Source: Pisolithus tinctorius (Eukaryota > Basidiomycota > Agaricomycetes > Boletales > Pisolithaceae). Taken from it: a DNA stretch of 64,000 bases. This document shows, one piece after another, positions 11,577 through 23,900 of this stretch; within the stretch, counting starts at the first letter, position 1, and the number at the start of each line of letters is the position of its first letter. The translations under genes and the position numbers were made by a program. The notes beneath the pieces were generated by a model that was not told the origin of the DNA, searched no databases, and saw only the letters and a program-made list of their open reading frames with translations. Location: assembly GCA_024663395.1 (NCBI GenBank), contig JANFAH010000005.1, forward strand, positions 2,914,001 to 2,978,000. The letters are read 5' to 3'.

Positions 11577-11789
11577 ATTTAAGTAACCGACCCAGCTTGT
11601 CCGTGGAACTCTTCGAATCGACCTCTATACCCTCGGCGCCCGATCGACTTATCTTGATGCACCATGCTGCCAGTAACGCACACGCAAGTAGCAGAGCACG
11701 AAGGATATGATGTAGGACTGTAGTCGGACCAGTGTCCTGCGGACGTGCATATCGTCAGGCAATGTGATACGTGCCTTTTCTCGACGAGC

Positions 11790-12240
11790 CGAAGTTCAAC
11801 GTTCAACCACCCACATCACCACACCCACGGAGAAATCATATCCGGTAGGCACCTGTGGCAGATTCCCGTATGAGATCACAACGGAAGTTTTTCCTCATAA
11901 CTTTCTTTCCCTTCAAGGTATTTCCAATGGAGATTACGAGTTCATTCCGGACCTCTAATACTGAGCTTCGGTCCTTCTTTGCCATTCCCGCCGCTAATAG
12001 CATTGTGGTTATCGCTGAAGAGTCCGCAGCTTATCCAAAGGCGTCCCTTCATTTCCCCTGCCGCAGAAGTCATGTTTTACAATTTTGTGTACTTCAATAC
12101 CCTGTGTGCAAACCAGCTTGTCCGTATCCGTCTAGGTACTAACCTTCATATTATCCCCCTTGCGGACGACCCGCTTTGTTGGCTCGTCCAAGGTCGCAAC
12201 AATACATACTTTATCGTGACACGGTGTCCAGACGTGACCA
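11790..12240 (-). pseudogene. Second copy of the unidentified minus-strand gene remnant
   Basis: Matches 1,690-2,150 in the same position relative to the TEN1-like gene, with shared words such as CGGACGACCCGCTTTGTTGG. No long open frame remains. The final portion of the first copy (2,150-2,346) has no clear counterpart here. Confidence 0.35.
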
Positions 12241-12300
12241 TCTAAACCTCATGCTCGACACCAGAAAAGAATGAGGCGTAGCCCGCACATAGCTTCCCTT

Positions 12301-12360
12301 GCTCAACCCCCCCCCGACATGTCACGTGATGTCACGTGATATGTCGGGGGGCGGTTGAGC
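12301..12360. repeat. 60-bp near-perfect palindrome with tandem CACGTG loop
   Basis: Two 20-nt arms (12,301-12,320 and 12,341-12,360) are reverse complements with one mismatch. They run from GCTCAACC inward to CGACAT. The 20-nt centre is the 10-mer GTCACGTGAT repeated exactly twice, so two CACGTG E-box cores sit in the loop. It lies between the two halves of the second decayed block, where the first block has an unrelated repeat fragment. Confidence 0.9.
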
Positions 12361-12950
12361 TGGGACGGCTGATGGAGACCCCAAGGAAGATCGTGACTTC
12401 GATCACTTGTCCAAGTCTCCTGTCCAGCTGACGGAGGTGACGATCCTCCGCTGCAACCCTTCCAGTACCCCGCGTACGGTAACGAGCCGATGCTTGGTAC
12501 CCTGTATGCGAACCTGTTTATCATTCCCATGTATTTTCCTCTCAAAACTAGCATGACTCCACAGCCACCACTAGTACTGATCGTGATCTGCAGTTTGCCA
12601 TAAATGTCACCTGATGACACCAGTTGCAGGGACTGTATCCTGCGAGAAATTTTCTACACTAACCTGACTCACCGCGGTACTTCTGCCTATGTCAGGGTGC
12701 TCTGCTCGAGTGACCGACCTTGTCACGATACATAGGTCAAATGTGGTACAAACGACCAACTTGGAATCATCGTGGGATTAGACACATCGACTGGCTATCC
12801 TGCCGAGTTTCGTTATTCCAACAGTCGCACCATACATTTGAGCAAATGCTAGTGTCCATCTCATTACTCACGGAGCAAGATGCAGATTCGGTGGCACCGC
12901 CAAAACCAGGGGAAATGACTTATACGGCATCCGCCGTGACGAGTGCAAGG
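12361..12950. other. No recognisable gene
   Basis: Open frames here are short and not protein-like. The right end merges into the remnant matching 3,165-3,245. Confidence 0.5.
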
Positions 12951-13310
12951 ATTCCTCGCACAATACATTGAACTTCATCGCCGAATCCGCCGTGTCCAGC
13001 TTGTTTGTCCTGTAGCATGCCGTCACAACGAGGTTCATTACTATGGTGTAATACCACCGGTTGACAGGCACTCCAAGTGTGCGCCCACTGAATTCTTCCG
13101 GCGTCGCCGGGTTTGCGTTACGATGATCGAAGCAGGGACTTGGGTAAATGACATGCGGCCCTTCATGGTATCAAGTTCATGCTTGGCCTGTGGACGTCAG
13201 CAACGAAGAGTAGGACAAGTCGCTTTGGCAGAGGGCGTACGTCCGACCGCATTAAGGTGGAGTAATAATGAAGATTCTATTGCAGAATAGAATCGATAAC
13301 CCTAGTATGA
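12951..13310 (-). pseudogene. Degenerate exon remnant matching 3,165-3,245
   Basis: Bases 12,955-13,050 share the CGAATCCGCCG-containing stretch and the DSAM text of the first block. The rest to 13,310 is not recognisable. Confidence 0.3.
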
Positions 13311-13998
13311 ATGGTCTTCTTTTATCAAATTGGCACAGATGAGAGGCCTGCGCCTAGCCTCACACGGCAGAACACAGAACAGTCATCGACGGCCCAGAAG
13401 CTTACGTGGGTAAACTTGGGTGTCAAACATGGGGACACTGAATACCTCATAGTTTAATCATCTCTGGGGGTATGTCAAATAGCTGAGACGGGTCGCGAAG
13501 GCCATCATCGACGAAGTTATCCCTGTACTCAGTCTACCTACCATTAATTCGCTGAACGCCATAAACTTCGACCTGGCACTTACTTGAATCACAGTAGAGT
13601 ATCGCCCTCTCCTTGAAAGAAACTATGAGAAATAATATTGCTTTGGTTCGTAAACATCACGAAGACCAGGACACAGGTCGAGACTGAGCACGAGTAAGTT
13701 CAACCTCGACTCCAAGGTAGGATTCACTTATCTGGTATCATTGGAAACGGTGAATCGACCGAGCGGGTTTTTAATTGTATTGTGGAGCAAAAGCCGTTCC
13801 ACCCATGACATGGCAAATCTGTCAGGCTAGGAGACCAAAGGAGGAATGTCCTCGTGAGCCAACACACGGGGTGCCGAGGTAAATCTGCGAGGAGAGCAGG
13901 GACTGGTCAAATAAGACGATGGCGAAATGGGGGTGCTGACGACTGACTGATTACAGAATACAACTTACCCGTTTTTCTTCAAGTCCCCCGATGTTGGC
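13311..13998. repeat. Unidentified dispersed repeat, copy C, left part
   Basis: Matches 9,330-9,950 and stops at the left end of the Plavaka element; the match resumes at 29,599. The last shared text is TTTTTCTTCAAGTCCCCCGATGT (here) versus the same with three substitutions at 9,925-9,948. Confidence 0.65.
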
Positions 13999-14013
13999 AT
14001 CATCAGCAAATCA

Positions 14014-14185
14014 TAAGTCTGCTTAACCGTGCTTGACCACTTAGCAGCACCTGTCAAGCACGTAAGTAGCATAAGCACGTTAAGCACCCACATTGCCAAG
14101 CATGCATGACCGCTAAGTAACTTGGCGAATGTTTAAGTGCGACTCAAGTAGATAAGCATCCCAAGCAGCTAAGTTACTATGGAAT
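14014..14185. repeat. Plavaka subterminal GCTTA/TAAGC repeats, left end
   Basis: About a dozen GCTTA, TAAGCA, TTAAGT and AAGTAG words crowd this stretch. The same words crowd the right end in opposite order. Such clusters are typical transposase-binding subterminal repeats; binding here is inferred. Confidence 0.6.
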
Positions 14186-14206
14186 TTGAGCATACAATCA
14201 AGTACG

Positions 14207-14913
14207 CTACAAGTACGAATCTGATAAAAGCGAAAATGCATGATGATCGATAAATCTGTTCACGTAGAAGGTGGTAAATGCGTCGTAAGAATGATGCGGC
14301 TTTATGGTTCTGGGAATGGGGTGGGTGCCGTACAAGGGGACGAGGTGTGCCGCACGATATATGGTGTCTACGTGTATGACAGCGGTGGCCGGGTGACGAT
14401 TTGCAGTAAGGGCCGGGCGTACGATCCACATCCCCGTATCCACATCTGGGTCATCCCCGACACGGTCAAACCACTGCACTACTGCGCATGGGTAACGCTT
14501 GCTTTGGGAAACGAAGGAAAAAAACCCAAGGATACGCACGACATCCAAACCATGCATCCCCTTCAGCCCTGGATTAGTATTCACAAATGCACAGTCATAC
14601 CGGGGTGGCCCGTTCTGCCACGAATGACACGAGCGGATATACTCACGCCGCATGCCACCAATACCACTGATATCACTTGGCGCATAGAATAGTGCAGCTG
14701 CAGAATTAACGACGGTGATTTTGTTGCCATAGATGGGGCGCTCAGATAGTGGGATGTCGCAGAGATCGCGGTAGTCTTCAGCGTCGGCTTGTTGAAGCAG
14801 GAACTCCTCCAGAATGGTAGGGAGACGCGATAGACCGAGCTCGATTGCAAGATCTGTCACGGTTCTGGCCCGCTTCATTTCTGAACGCAAGAGGTTGATT
14901 TTGTGAGCCGCTG
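14207..14913 (-). pseudogene. Plavaka transposase, C-terminal part (severed)
   Basis: The minus-strand frame reads into the element from the foldback junction (AAHKINLLRSEMKRARTV) and ends at 14,207. It holds the conserved Plavaka C-terminal region: VVNSAAALFYAPSDISGIGG, RYDCAFVNTNP, CAVVQWFDRVGDDPDVDTGM, then IHVDTIYRAAHLVPLYG and IPRTIKPHHSYDAF. It continues in frame from the right side of the foldback insertion (ARTTRMYLINLSSAAAH near 23,957-24,005) once one copy of the 12-bp duplication is removed. It has no start of its own; the ATG at 14,929 lies in inserted DNA. Confidence 0.85.
14902..14913. repeat. Direct repeat (target duplication) at the left foldback junction
   Basis: TGTGAGCCGCTG, identical to 23,945-23,956. 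Nine to twelve bases may be the true duplication, depending on where the element ends. Confidence 0.85.
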
Positions 14914-14959
14914 ACCCCATGTAGTCCATTTAGTCACAACACATGGGCAGCCTGTGCGC

Positions 14960-16190
14960 CAAAACACCAACACTTATATAGACCCCGAGACGGGCCCGCC
15001 TAAATAGATTAGCCAGTACACATGGACAGGCCCGAGGGACTAAAGTGTGAGCAACATATGTACGGGCCCGTAAGTGCATTACCACAACATATGGGAGGGC
15101 CTGTGGTGGGTAAGGATGTTGAAACATTTAGACGGGCCTGTGACCAATTAAGAATACTGAGCTGCTATAAGATGTGGGCGGGCCTGTCCTGGTAGGTTAC
15201 ACCCCTGTCACAACATCAAGGTGGGCCTGCCTATCATAACATGGAGAGGGTCACAACATAAGGATGGGCCTGGGAGGAATATCATTTATGGTGTTGCAAC
15301 ATATAAATGGGCCCGTTCATCATAAGCCATACCCCTGTCACAACATATGGACGGGCCTGTCAATAGCAAGATGTACTGCTGTTGAAACATAAAGACGGGC
15401 CCGTCATTAATATCATTTAATAGAGTCACAACATAAGGGCGGGCCCTTCAGTAGTATTATTTATATTGTTGCAACATATGGACGGGCCTGTCCACAGTAA
15501 GATGTACCTCTGATGAAACATAAAGACGGGCCCTTCAGTAGTATTATTTATATTGTCACAACATATGGGCGGGCCTGGCCCCAGTAAGATGTACCCTGTC
15601 AAAACATAAAGACGGGCCCGTCATTAATATCATTTAATAGAGTCACAACATAAGGGCGGGCCCTTCAGTAGTATTATTTATATTGTTGCAACATATGGAC
15701 AGGCCTGTCCACAGTAAGATGTACCTCTGATGAAACATAAAGACGGGCCCTTCAGTAGTATTATTTATATTGTCACAACATATGGGTGGGCCTGGCCCCA
15801 GTAAGATGTACCCTGTCAAAACATAAAGACGGGCCCGTCACTAGTATCATTGAATAGAGTCACAACATATGGACGGGCCTGTCCACGGTAAGATGTACCT
15901 CTGACGAAACATGAAGACGGGCCCATCAGTAATCTCATGTATAGCATCACGACATATGGACAGGCCCTTCAGTAGTATAATTTATATTGTCACAACATAT
16001 GGACAGGCCCGTCCACAGTAAGATGTACCTTGGATGAAACATAAAGACGGGCCCATCAGTAATCTCATGTATAGCATCACAACATATGGACGGGCCCTTC
16101 AGTAGTATTATTTATATTATCACAGCATATGGGCAGGCCCAGCCCCAGTAAGATGTACCCTGTTGAAACATAAAGACGGGCCCGTCACTA
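14960..16190. repeat. GGGCCC-centred short repeat array, left arm
   Basis: Imperfect palindromes of the form GACGGGCCCGTC or GGACGGGCCTGTCC recur every 42-47 bases. They are joined by alternating ACAACATATG, GAAACATAAA and CAGTAAGATGTACC words. A higher-order unit of about 180 bp is visible at 15,390-15,840. Confidence 0.9.
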
Positions 16191-18160
16191 ATGGATGTGG
16201 TATCCCTGGCACCCACTGAACAGCGGCTTTCAATGGACACCATGCTGGCATGAATTGGAGATGATTTGAGTGACCCAGATCTCACAAGCTGCAGTCTGGA
16301 TGTATTTGGCATTAATTGGACTATTGCCAGCCATCCGCCCATCCACATTGAGCGGATGTGGCATCCCCAGCACCCCCTCAATATTGGCTTGCCATGGACA
16401 CCATTCTGGCATGGATTGGAGCTAATTTGAGTGACCCAGACCTCACAAGCTGCACCCTTGGGGTATTTAGCATTAATCAGACTATTGCCAGCCATCCGCC
16501 CATCTGTATTGAGTGGATGCAGCATCCCTGGCACCTGCTCAACAGTGGCTTTCCATGGAAACCATTCTGGCATGAATTGGAGCTGATTTGAGTGACCCAG
16601 ACCTCACAAGCTGCACCCTTGGTGTATTTGGCATTAATCACACTATTGCCAGCCATCCGCTCATCTGTATTGAGCGGATGTGGTATCCCCAGCACCCGCT
16701 GAACAGCAGCTTTCCATGGACACCATTCTGGCATGAATCGGAGCTGATTTGAGTGACCCAGACCTCACAAGCTGCACCCTGGATGTATGTCCCATTAATT
16801 AGACTATTGCCAGCCTTCCGCCCATCTGTATTAGGCGGATGAGGTATCCTCAGCACCCGCTTGACAGCGGCTTTCCATGGACACCATTCTGGCAAGCTGC
16901 ACCCAGGATGTATGTCCCATTAATTAGACTATTTCCAGCCTTCCGCCCATCTGTATTGAGCGGATGAGGTATCCTTGGCACCTGCTCAACAGTGGCTTTG
17001 CATGGACACCAGTCTGGCATGAATTGGAGCTGATTTGAGTGACCCAGATCTCACAAGCTGCACCCTTGGTGTATTTGGCATTAATCACACTATTGCCAGC
17101 CTTCCGCTCATCTGTATTGAGCGGATGTGGTATCCCCAGCACCCGCTGAACAGCAGCTTTCCATGGACACCATTCTGGCATGAATCGGAGCTGATTTGAG
17201 TGACCCAGACCTCACAAGCTGCACCCTGGATGTATGTCCCATTAATTAGACTATTGCCAGCCTTCCGCCCATCTGTATTGAGCGGATGAGGTATCCGCAG
17301 CACCCGCTCAACAGCGGCTTTCCATGGACACCAGTCTGGCATGAATCGGAGCTGATTTGAGTGACCCAGACCTCACACGCTGCACCCTGGATGTATGTCC
17401 CATTAATTAGACTATTGCCAGCCTTCCACCCATCTGTATTGAGCGGATGAGGTATCCACAGCACCCGCTCAACAGCGGCTTTCCATGGACACCAGTCTGG
17501 CATGAATCGGAGCTGATTTGAGTGACCCAGACCTCACACGCTGCACCCTGGATGTATGTCCCATTAATTAGACTATTGCCAGCCTTCTGCCCATCTGTAT
17601 TGAGTGGATGAGGTATCCTCAGCACCCGCTCAACAGCGGCTTTCCATGGACACCAGTCTGGCATGAATCGGAGCTGATTTGAGTGACCCAGACCTCACAA
17701 GCTGCACCCTGGATGTATGTCCCATTAATTAGACTATTGCCAGCCTTCCGCCCATCTGTATTGAGCGGATGAGGTATCCTCAGCACCCGCTCAACAGCGG
17801 CTTTCCATGGACACCAGTCGGGCATGAATCAGAGCTGATTTGAGTGACCCAGACCTCACACGCTGCACCCTGGATGTATGTCCCATTAATTAGACTATTG
17901 CCAGCCTTCCACCCATCTGTATTGAGCGGATGAGGTATCCTCAGCACCAGCTCAACAGCAGCTTTCCATGGAAACCATTCTGGCATGAATCAGAGCTGAT
18001 TTGAGCGACCCAGATCTCACAAGCTGCACCCTTGGTGTATTTGGCATTAATCACACTATTGCCAGCCTTCTGCCCATCTGTATTGAGCGGATGTGGTATC
18101 CCCAGCACCCGCTGAACAGCAGCTTTCCATGGACACCATTCCCACATGAATTGCAGCTGA
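16191..18160. repeat. 161-bp tandem repeats, left arm (about 12 units)
   Basis: Unit landmarks at 161-base spacing are CATCTGTATTGAGCGGATG, the hairpin TGAGG-TAT-CCTCA, CAACAGCGGCTTTCCATGG and GAGTGACCCAGACCTCAC. One unit near 16,895-17,020 is shortened to about 125 bases. Two subtypes alternate, one with TGTATGTCCCATTAATTAG and one with TGTATTTGGCATTAATCAC. Confidence 0.92.
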
Positions 18161-19079
18161 TATCCATGACCCAGATCATATCTGCCCACCCCCCCTCATG
18201 CCCTTTGGAGTTTCTCCCCACAAATCCCCACAGTTTATTTTCATCACTCCTCTGAATTTTATGGAATTACATAAGCCACAAAAAGCGCAGCCACTACTCC
18301 CAGAAACATGTCCTCATTTGGCATGTGCCTGATATCCAACATTCCCACACACTGCCCTCATTGTCCCCAGCCTCCCCTTTCTTTCTGCGCTCTGTCCCTT
18401 CACTGTAGGCATTGTATAAGATAGTTACATGTACTATAAGTCCATTAGACCATCAATGAATGCTTTTCTGCCCATCCTAATGGGCCTAAATAATTCCAAT
18501 GTCTGATTGGGGCAAAACCAGAAAAAGCAATTGCTTTTTTGATATATTGGTCATATCTATCTATTTATTGTGTCCCCTTGAAGGGGCCATGTGTCCCTAC
18601 AACATATCACAAGTTGATAGGCTGGGATGGCGTGCTTCAAGTGTAGTAAAACTGGCAATTATCTTAGGGGCTCAAACAAAAAAGTGTTCGCATTTTTGAT
18701 ATATTTGACATGGGCACTTGAAAAAGGAACTAGCTTTGAGGATGGTTCTGTACCTACAACATATCAACGGCTCATTATGTGGGGCAGACACCTTGAGGTG
18801 TTGTGCCATGATCTCTTCCTGCTGGTATCTAGGGGTTTCATCATGTGCTAGGCTGTTTACTGCTATTCTGACTATCTAGGCAGCACTGTAATACTGATTG
18901 GCAGTCACCACAACATTCCCAAGCTCATCCCTTCAGGGGAGAGCACTGGGGAACTGAAACAATCCTCCAGAGAGCGTGGGAAAAGGTGCAAAAAATTACG
19001 GAGACTTTCAAAACATATCAAAAACATGAAATTGCTCACCCCACACAAGGTATGACATCCAATGGATTGTAGTGCTGAG
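18161..19079. repeat. Single-copy inner part of the left foldback arm
   Basis: Reverse complement of 19,298-20,216 with at most a few differences; one G/A difference is seen at the innermost end (AGTGCTGAG versus AGTACTGAG). No supported gene. Confidence 0.88.
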
Positions 19080-19297
19080 ATTTTGTTCATATGATAGGAC
19101 CTCCTGGGACTATATTAGACCCACTTGAGTATAACACAACTCAGAACTTCAGACTTGGTGTTAGTCTCCTACACCTTGAGTAGTCAAATGTATCCATTGA
19201 ATGACAGGTCCTAGTTTATCAATTTTTGCATCTTTGGGTTTGAATGACTGATGAATATAATATGTGACATGTATAAATATCCCATTACCAAGGGACA
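19080..19297. other. Foldback loop (218 bp)
   Basis: Unique AT-rich sequence between the arms, with no inverted partner and no open frame of note. Confidence 0.88.
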
Positions 19298-20216
19298 CTC
19301 AGTACTACAATCCATTGGATGTCATACCTTGTGTGGGGTGAGCAATTTCATGTTTTTGATATGTTTTGAAAGTCTCCGTAATTTTTTGCACCTTTTCCCA
19401 CGCTCTCTGGAGGATTGTTTCAGTTCCCCAGTGCTCTCCCCTGAAGGGATGAGCTTGGGAATGTTGTGGTGACTGCCAATCAGTATTACAGTGCTGCCTA
19501 GATAGTCAGAATAGCAGTAAACAGCCTAGCACATGATGAAACCCCTAGATACCAGCAGGAAGAGATCATGGCACAACACCTCAAGGTGTCTGCCCCACAT
19601 AATGAGCCGTTGATATGTTGTAGGTACAGAACCATCCTCAAAGCTAGTTCCTTTTTCAAGTGCCCATGTCAAATATATCAAAAATGCGAACACTTTTTTG
19701 TTTGAGCCCCTAAGATAATTGCCAGTTTTACTACACTTGAAGCACGCCATCCCAGCCTATCAACTTGTGATATGTTGTAGGGACACATGGCCCCTTCAAG
19801 GGGACACAATAAATAGATAGATATGACCAATATATCAAAAAAGCAATTGCTTTTTCTGGTTTTGCCCCAATCAGACATTGGAATTATTTAGGCCCATTAG
19901 GATGGGCAGAAAAGCATTCATTGATGGTCTAATGGACTTATAGTACATGTAACTATCTTATACAATGCCTACAGTGAAGGGACAGAGCGCAGAAAGAAAG
20001 GGGAGGCTGGGGACAATGAGGGCAGTGTGTGGGAATGTTGGATATCAGGCACATGCCAAATGAGGACATGTTTCTGGGAGTAGTGGCTGCGCTTTTTGTG
20101 GCTTATGTAATTCCATAAAATTCAGAGGAGTGATGAAAATAAACTGTGGGGATTTGTGGGGAGAAACTCCAAAGGGCATGAGGGGGGGTGGGCAGATATG
20201 ATCTGGGTCATGGATA
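19298..20216. repeat. Single-copy inner part of the right foldback arm
   Basis: Mirror of 18,161-19,079. Confidence 0.88.
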
Positions 20217-22670
20217 TCAGCTGCAATTCATGTGGGAATGGTGTCCATGGAAAGCTGCTGTTCAGCGGGTGCTGGGGATACCACATCCGCTCAATACAGA
20301 TGGGCAGAAGGCTGGCAATAGTGTGATTAATGCCAAATACACCAAGGGTGCAGCTTGTGAGATCTGGGTCGCTCAAATCAGCTCTGATTCATGCCAGAAT
20401 GGTTTCCATGGAAAGCTGCTGTTGAGCTGGTGCTGAGGATACCTCATCCGCTCAATACAGATGGGTGGAAGGCTGGCAATAGTCTAATTAATGGGACATA
20501 CATCCAGGGTGCAGCGTGTGAGGTCTGGGTCACTCAAATCAGCTCTGATTCATGCCCGACTGGTGTCCATGGAAAGCCGCTGTTGAGCGGGTGCTGAGGA
20601 TACCTCATCCGCTCAATACAGATGGGCGGAAGGCTGGCAATAGTCTAATTAATGGGACATACATCCAGGGTGCAGCTTGTGAGGTCTGGGTCACTCAAAT
20701 CAGCTCCGATTCATGCCAGACTGGTGTCCATGGAAAGCCGCTGTTGAGCGGGTGCTGAGGATACCTCATCCACTCAATACAGATGGGCAGAAGGCTGGCA
20801 ATAGTCTAATTAATGGGACATACATCCAGGGTGCAGCGTGTGAGGTCTGGGTCACTCAAATCAGCTCCGATTCATGCCAGACTGGTGTCCATGGAAAGCC
20901 GCTGTTGAGCGGGTGCTGTGGATACCTCATCCGCTCAATACAGATGGGTGGAAGGCTGGCAATAGTCTAATTAATGGGACATACATCCAGGGTGCAGCGT
21001 GTGAGGTCTGGGTCACTCAAATCAGCTCCGATTCATGCCAGACTGGTGTCCATGGAAAGCCGCTGTTGAGCGGGTGCTGAGGATACCTCATCCGCTCAAT
21101 ACAGATGGGCGGAAGGCTGGCAATAGTCTAATTAATGGGACATACATCCATGGTGCAGCGTGTGAGGTCTGGGTCACTCAAATCAGCTCCGATTCATGCC
21201 AGACTGGTGTCCATGCAAAGCCGCTGTTGAGCGGGTGCTGAGGATACCTCATCCGCTCAATACAGATGGGCGGAAGGCTGGCAATAGTCTAATTAATGGG
21301 ACATACATCCAGGGTGCAGCTTGTGAGGTCTGGGTCACTCAAATCAGCTCCGATTCATGCCAGAATGGTGTCCATGGAAAGCTGCTGTTCAGCGGGTGCT
21401 GGGGATACCACATCCGCTCAATACAGATGAGCGGAAGGCTGGCAATAGTGTGATTAATGCCAAATACACCAAGGGTGCAGCTTGTGAGATCTGGGTCACT
21501 CAAATCAGCTCTAATTCATGGCAGACTGGTGTCCATGCAAAGCTGCTGTTGAGCGGGTGCTGAGGATACCTCATCCGCTCAATACAGATGGGCGGAAGGC
21601 TGGCAATAGTCTAATTAATGGGACATACATCCAGGGTGCAGCTTGTGAGGTCTGGGTCACTCAAATCAGCTCCGATTCATGCCAGAATGGTGTCCATGGA
21701 AAGCTGCTGTTCAGCGGGTGCTGGGGATACCACATCCGCTCAATACAGATGAGCGGAAGGCTGGCAATAGTGTGATTAATGCCAAATACACCAAGGGTGC
21801 AGCTTGTGAGATCTGGGTCACTCAAATCAGCTCCAATTCATGCCAGACTGGTGTCCATGCAAAGCCACTGTTGAGCAGGTGCCAAGGATACCTCATCCGC
21901 TCAATACAGATGGGCGGAAGGCTGGAAATAGTCTAATTAATGGGACATACATCCTGGGTGCAGCTTGCCAGAATGGTGTCCATGGAAAGCCGCTGTCAAG
22001 CGGGTGCTGAGGATACCTCATCCGCCTAATACAGATGGGCGGAAGGCTGGCAATAGTCTAATTAATGGGACATACATCCAGGGTGCAGCTTGTGAGGTCT
22101 GGGTCACTCAAATCAGCTCCGATTCATGCCAGAATGGTGTCCATGGAAAGCTGCTGTTCAGCGGGTGCTGGGGATACCACATCCGCTCAATACAGATGAG
22201 CGGATGGCTGGCAATAGTGTGATTAATGCCAAATACACCAAGGGTGCAGCTTGTGAGGTCTGGGTCACTCAAATCAGCTCCAATTCATGCCAGAATGGTT
22301 TCCATGGAAAGCCACTGTTGAGCAGGTGCCAGGGATGCTGCATCCACTCAATACAGATGGGCGGATGGCTGGCAATAGTCTGATTAATGCTAAATACCCC
22401 AAGGGTGCAGCTTGTGAGGTCTGGGTCACTCAAATTAGCTCCAATCCATGCCAGAATGGTGTCCATGGCAAGCCAATATTGAGGGGGTGCTGGGGATGCC
22501 ACATCCGCTCAATGTGGATGGGCGGATGGCTGGCAATAGTCCAATTAATGCCAAATACATCCAGACTGCAGCTTGTGAGATCTGGGTCACTCAAATCATC
22601 TCCAATTCATGCCAGCATGGTGTCCATTGAAAGCCGCTGTTCAGTGGGTGCCAGGGATACCACATCCATT
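20217..22670. repeat. 161-bp tandem repeats, right arm (about 15 units)
   Basis: Mirror of the left array plus three extra units, which lie at about 21,196-21,679 when the two arms are paired from both ends. The extra block contains one TGTATTTGGCATTAATCAC-type unit repeated at 322-base spacing, as expected from duplication of a multi-unit block. Confidence 0.92.
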
Positions 22671-23900
22671 AGTGATGGGCCCGTCTTTATGTTTCAACAG
22701 GGTACATCTTACTGGGGCTGGGCCTGCCCATATGCTGTGATAATATAAATAATACTACTGAAGGGCCCGTCCATATGTTGTGATGCTATACATGAGATTA
22801 CTGATGGGCCCGTCTTTATGTTTCATCCAAGGTACATCTTACTGTGGACGGGCCTGTCCATATGTTGTGACAATATAAATTATACTACTGAAGGGCCTGT
22901 CCATATGTCGTGATGCTATACATGAGATTACTGATGGGCCCGTCTTCATGTTTCGTCAGAGGTACATCTTACCGTGGACAGGCCCGTCCATATGTTGTGA
23001 CTCTATTCAATGATACTAGTGACGGGCCCGTCTTTATGTTTTGACAGGGTACATCTTACTGGGGCCAGGCCCACCCATATGTTGTGACAATATAAATAAT
23101 ACTACTGAAGGGCCCGTCTTTATGTTTCATCAGAGGTACATCTTACTGTGGACAGGCCTGTCCATATGTTGCAACAATATAAATAATACTACTGAAGGGC
23201 CCGCCCTTATGTTGTGACTCTATTAAATGATATTAATGACGGGCCCGTCTTTATGTTTTGACAGGGTACATCTTACTGGGGCCAGGCCCGCCCATATGTT
23301 GTGACAATATAAATAATACTACTGAAGGGCCCGTCTTTATGTTTCATCAGAGGTACATCTTACTGTGGACAGGCCCGTCCATATGTTGCAACAATATAAA
23401 TAATACTACTGAAGGGCCCGCCCTTATGTTGTGACTCTATTAAATGATATTAATGACGGGCCCGTCTTTATGTTTCAACAGCAGTACATCTTGCTATTGA
23501 CAGGCCCGTCCATATGTTGTGACAGGGGTATGGCTTATGATGAACGGGCCCATTTATATGTTGCAACACCATAAATGATATTCCTCCCAGGCCCATCCTT
23601 ATGTTGTGACCCTCTCCATGTTATGATAGGCAGGCCCACCTTGATGTTGTGACAGGGGTGTAACCTACCAGGACAGGCCCGCCCACATCTTATAGCAGCT
23701 CAGTATTCTTAATTGGTCACAGGCCCGTCTAAATGTTTCAACATCCTTACCCACCACAGGCCCTCCCATATGTTGTGGTAATGCACTTACGGGCCCGTAC
23801 ATATGTTGCTCACACTTTAGTCCCTCGGGCCTGTCCATGTGTACTGGCTAATCTATTTAGGCGGGCCCGTCTCGGGGTCTATATAAGTGTTGGTGTTTTG
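22671..23900. repeat. GGGCCC-centred short repeat array, right arm
   Basis: Mirror of 14,960-16,190, with the same unit order wherever compared. Confidence 0.9.

Noticed and set aside
16191..18160. CRISPR-like array
   Set aside because: The whole 161-bp unit is repeated with no unique spacers, and the host is a eukaryote.
16112..22748. Families of near-identical 68-85-residue open frames starting MPEWCPW or MPDWCPW
   Set aside because: They are offset by exactly 161 bases, overlap each other and are mirrored in both arms. The 161-bp period is not a multiple of three, so the frames are a by-product of the repeat.
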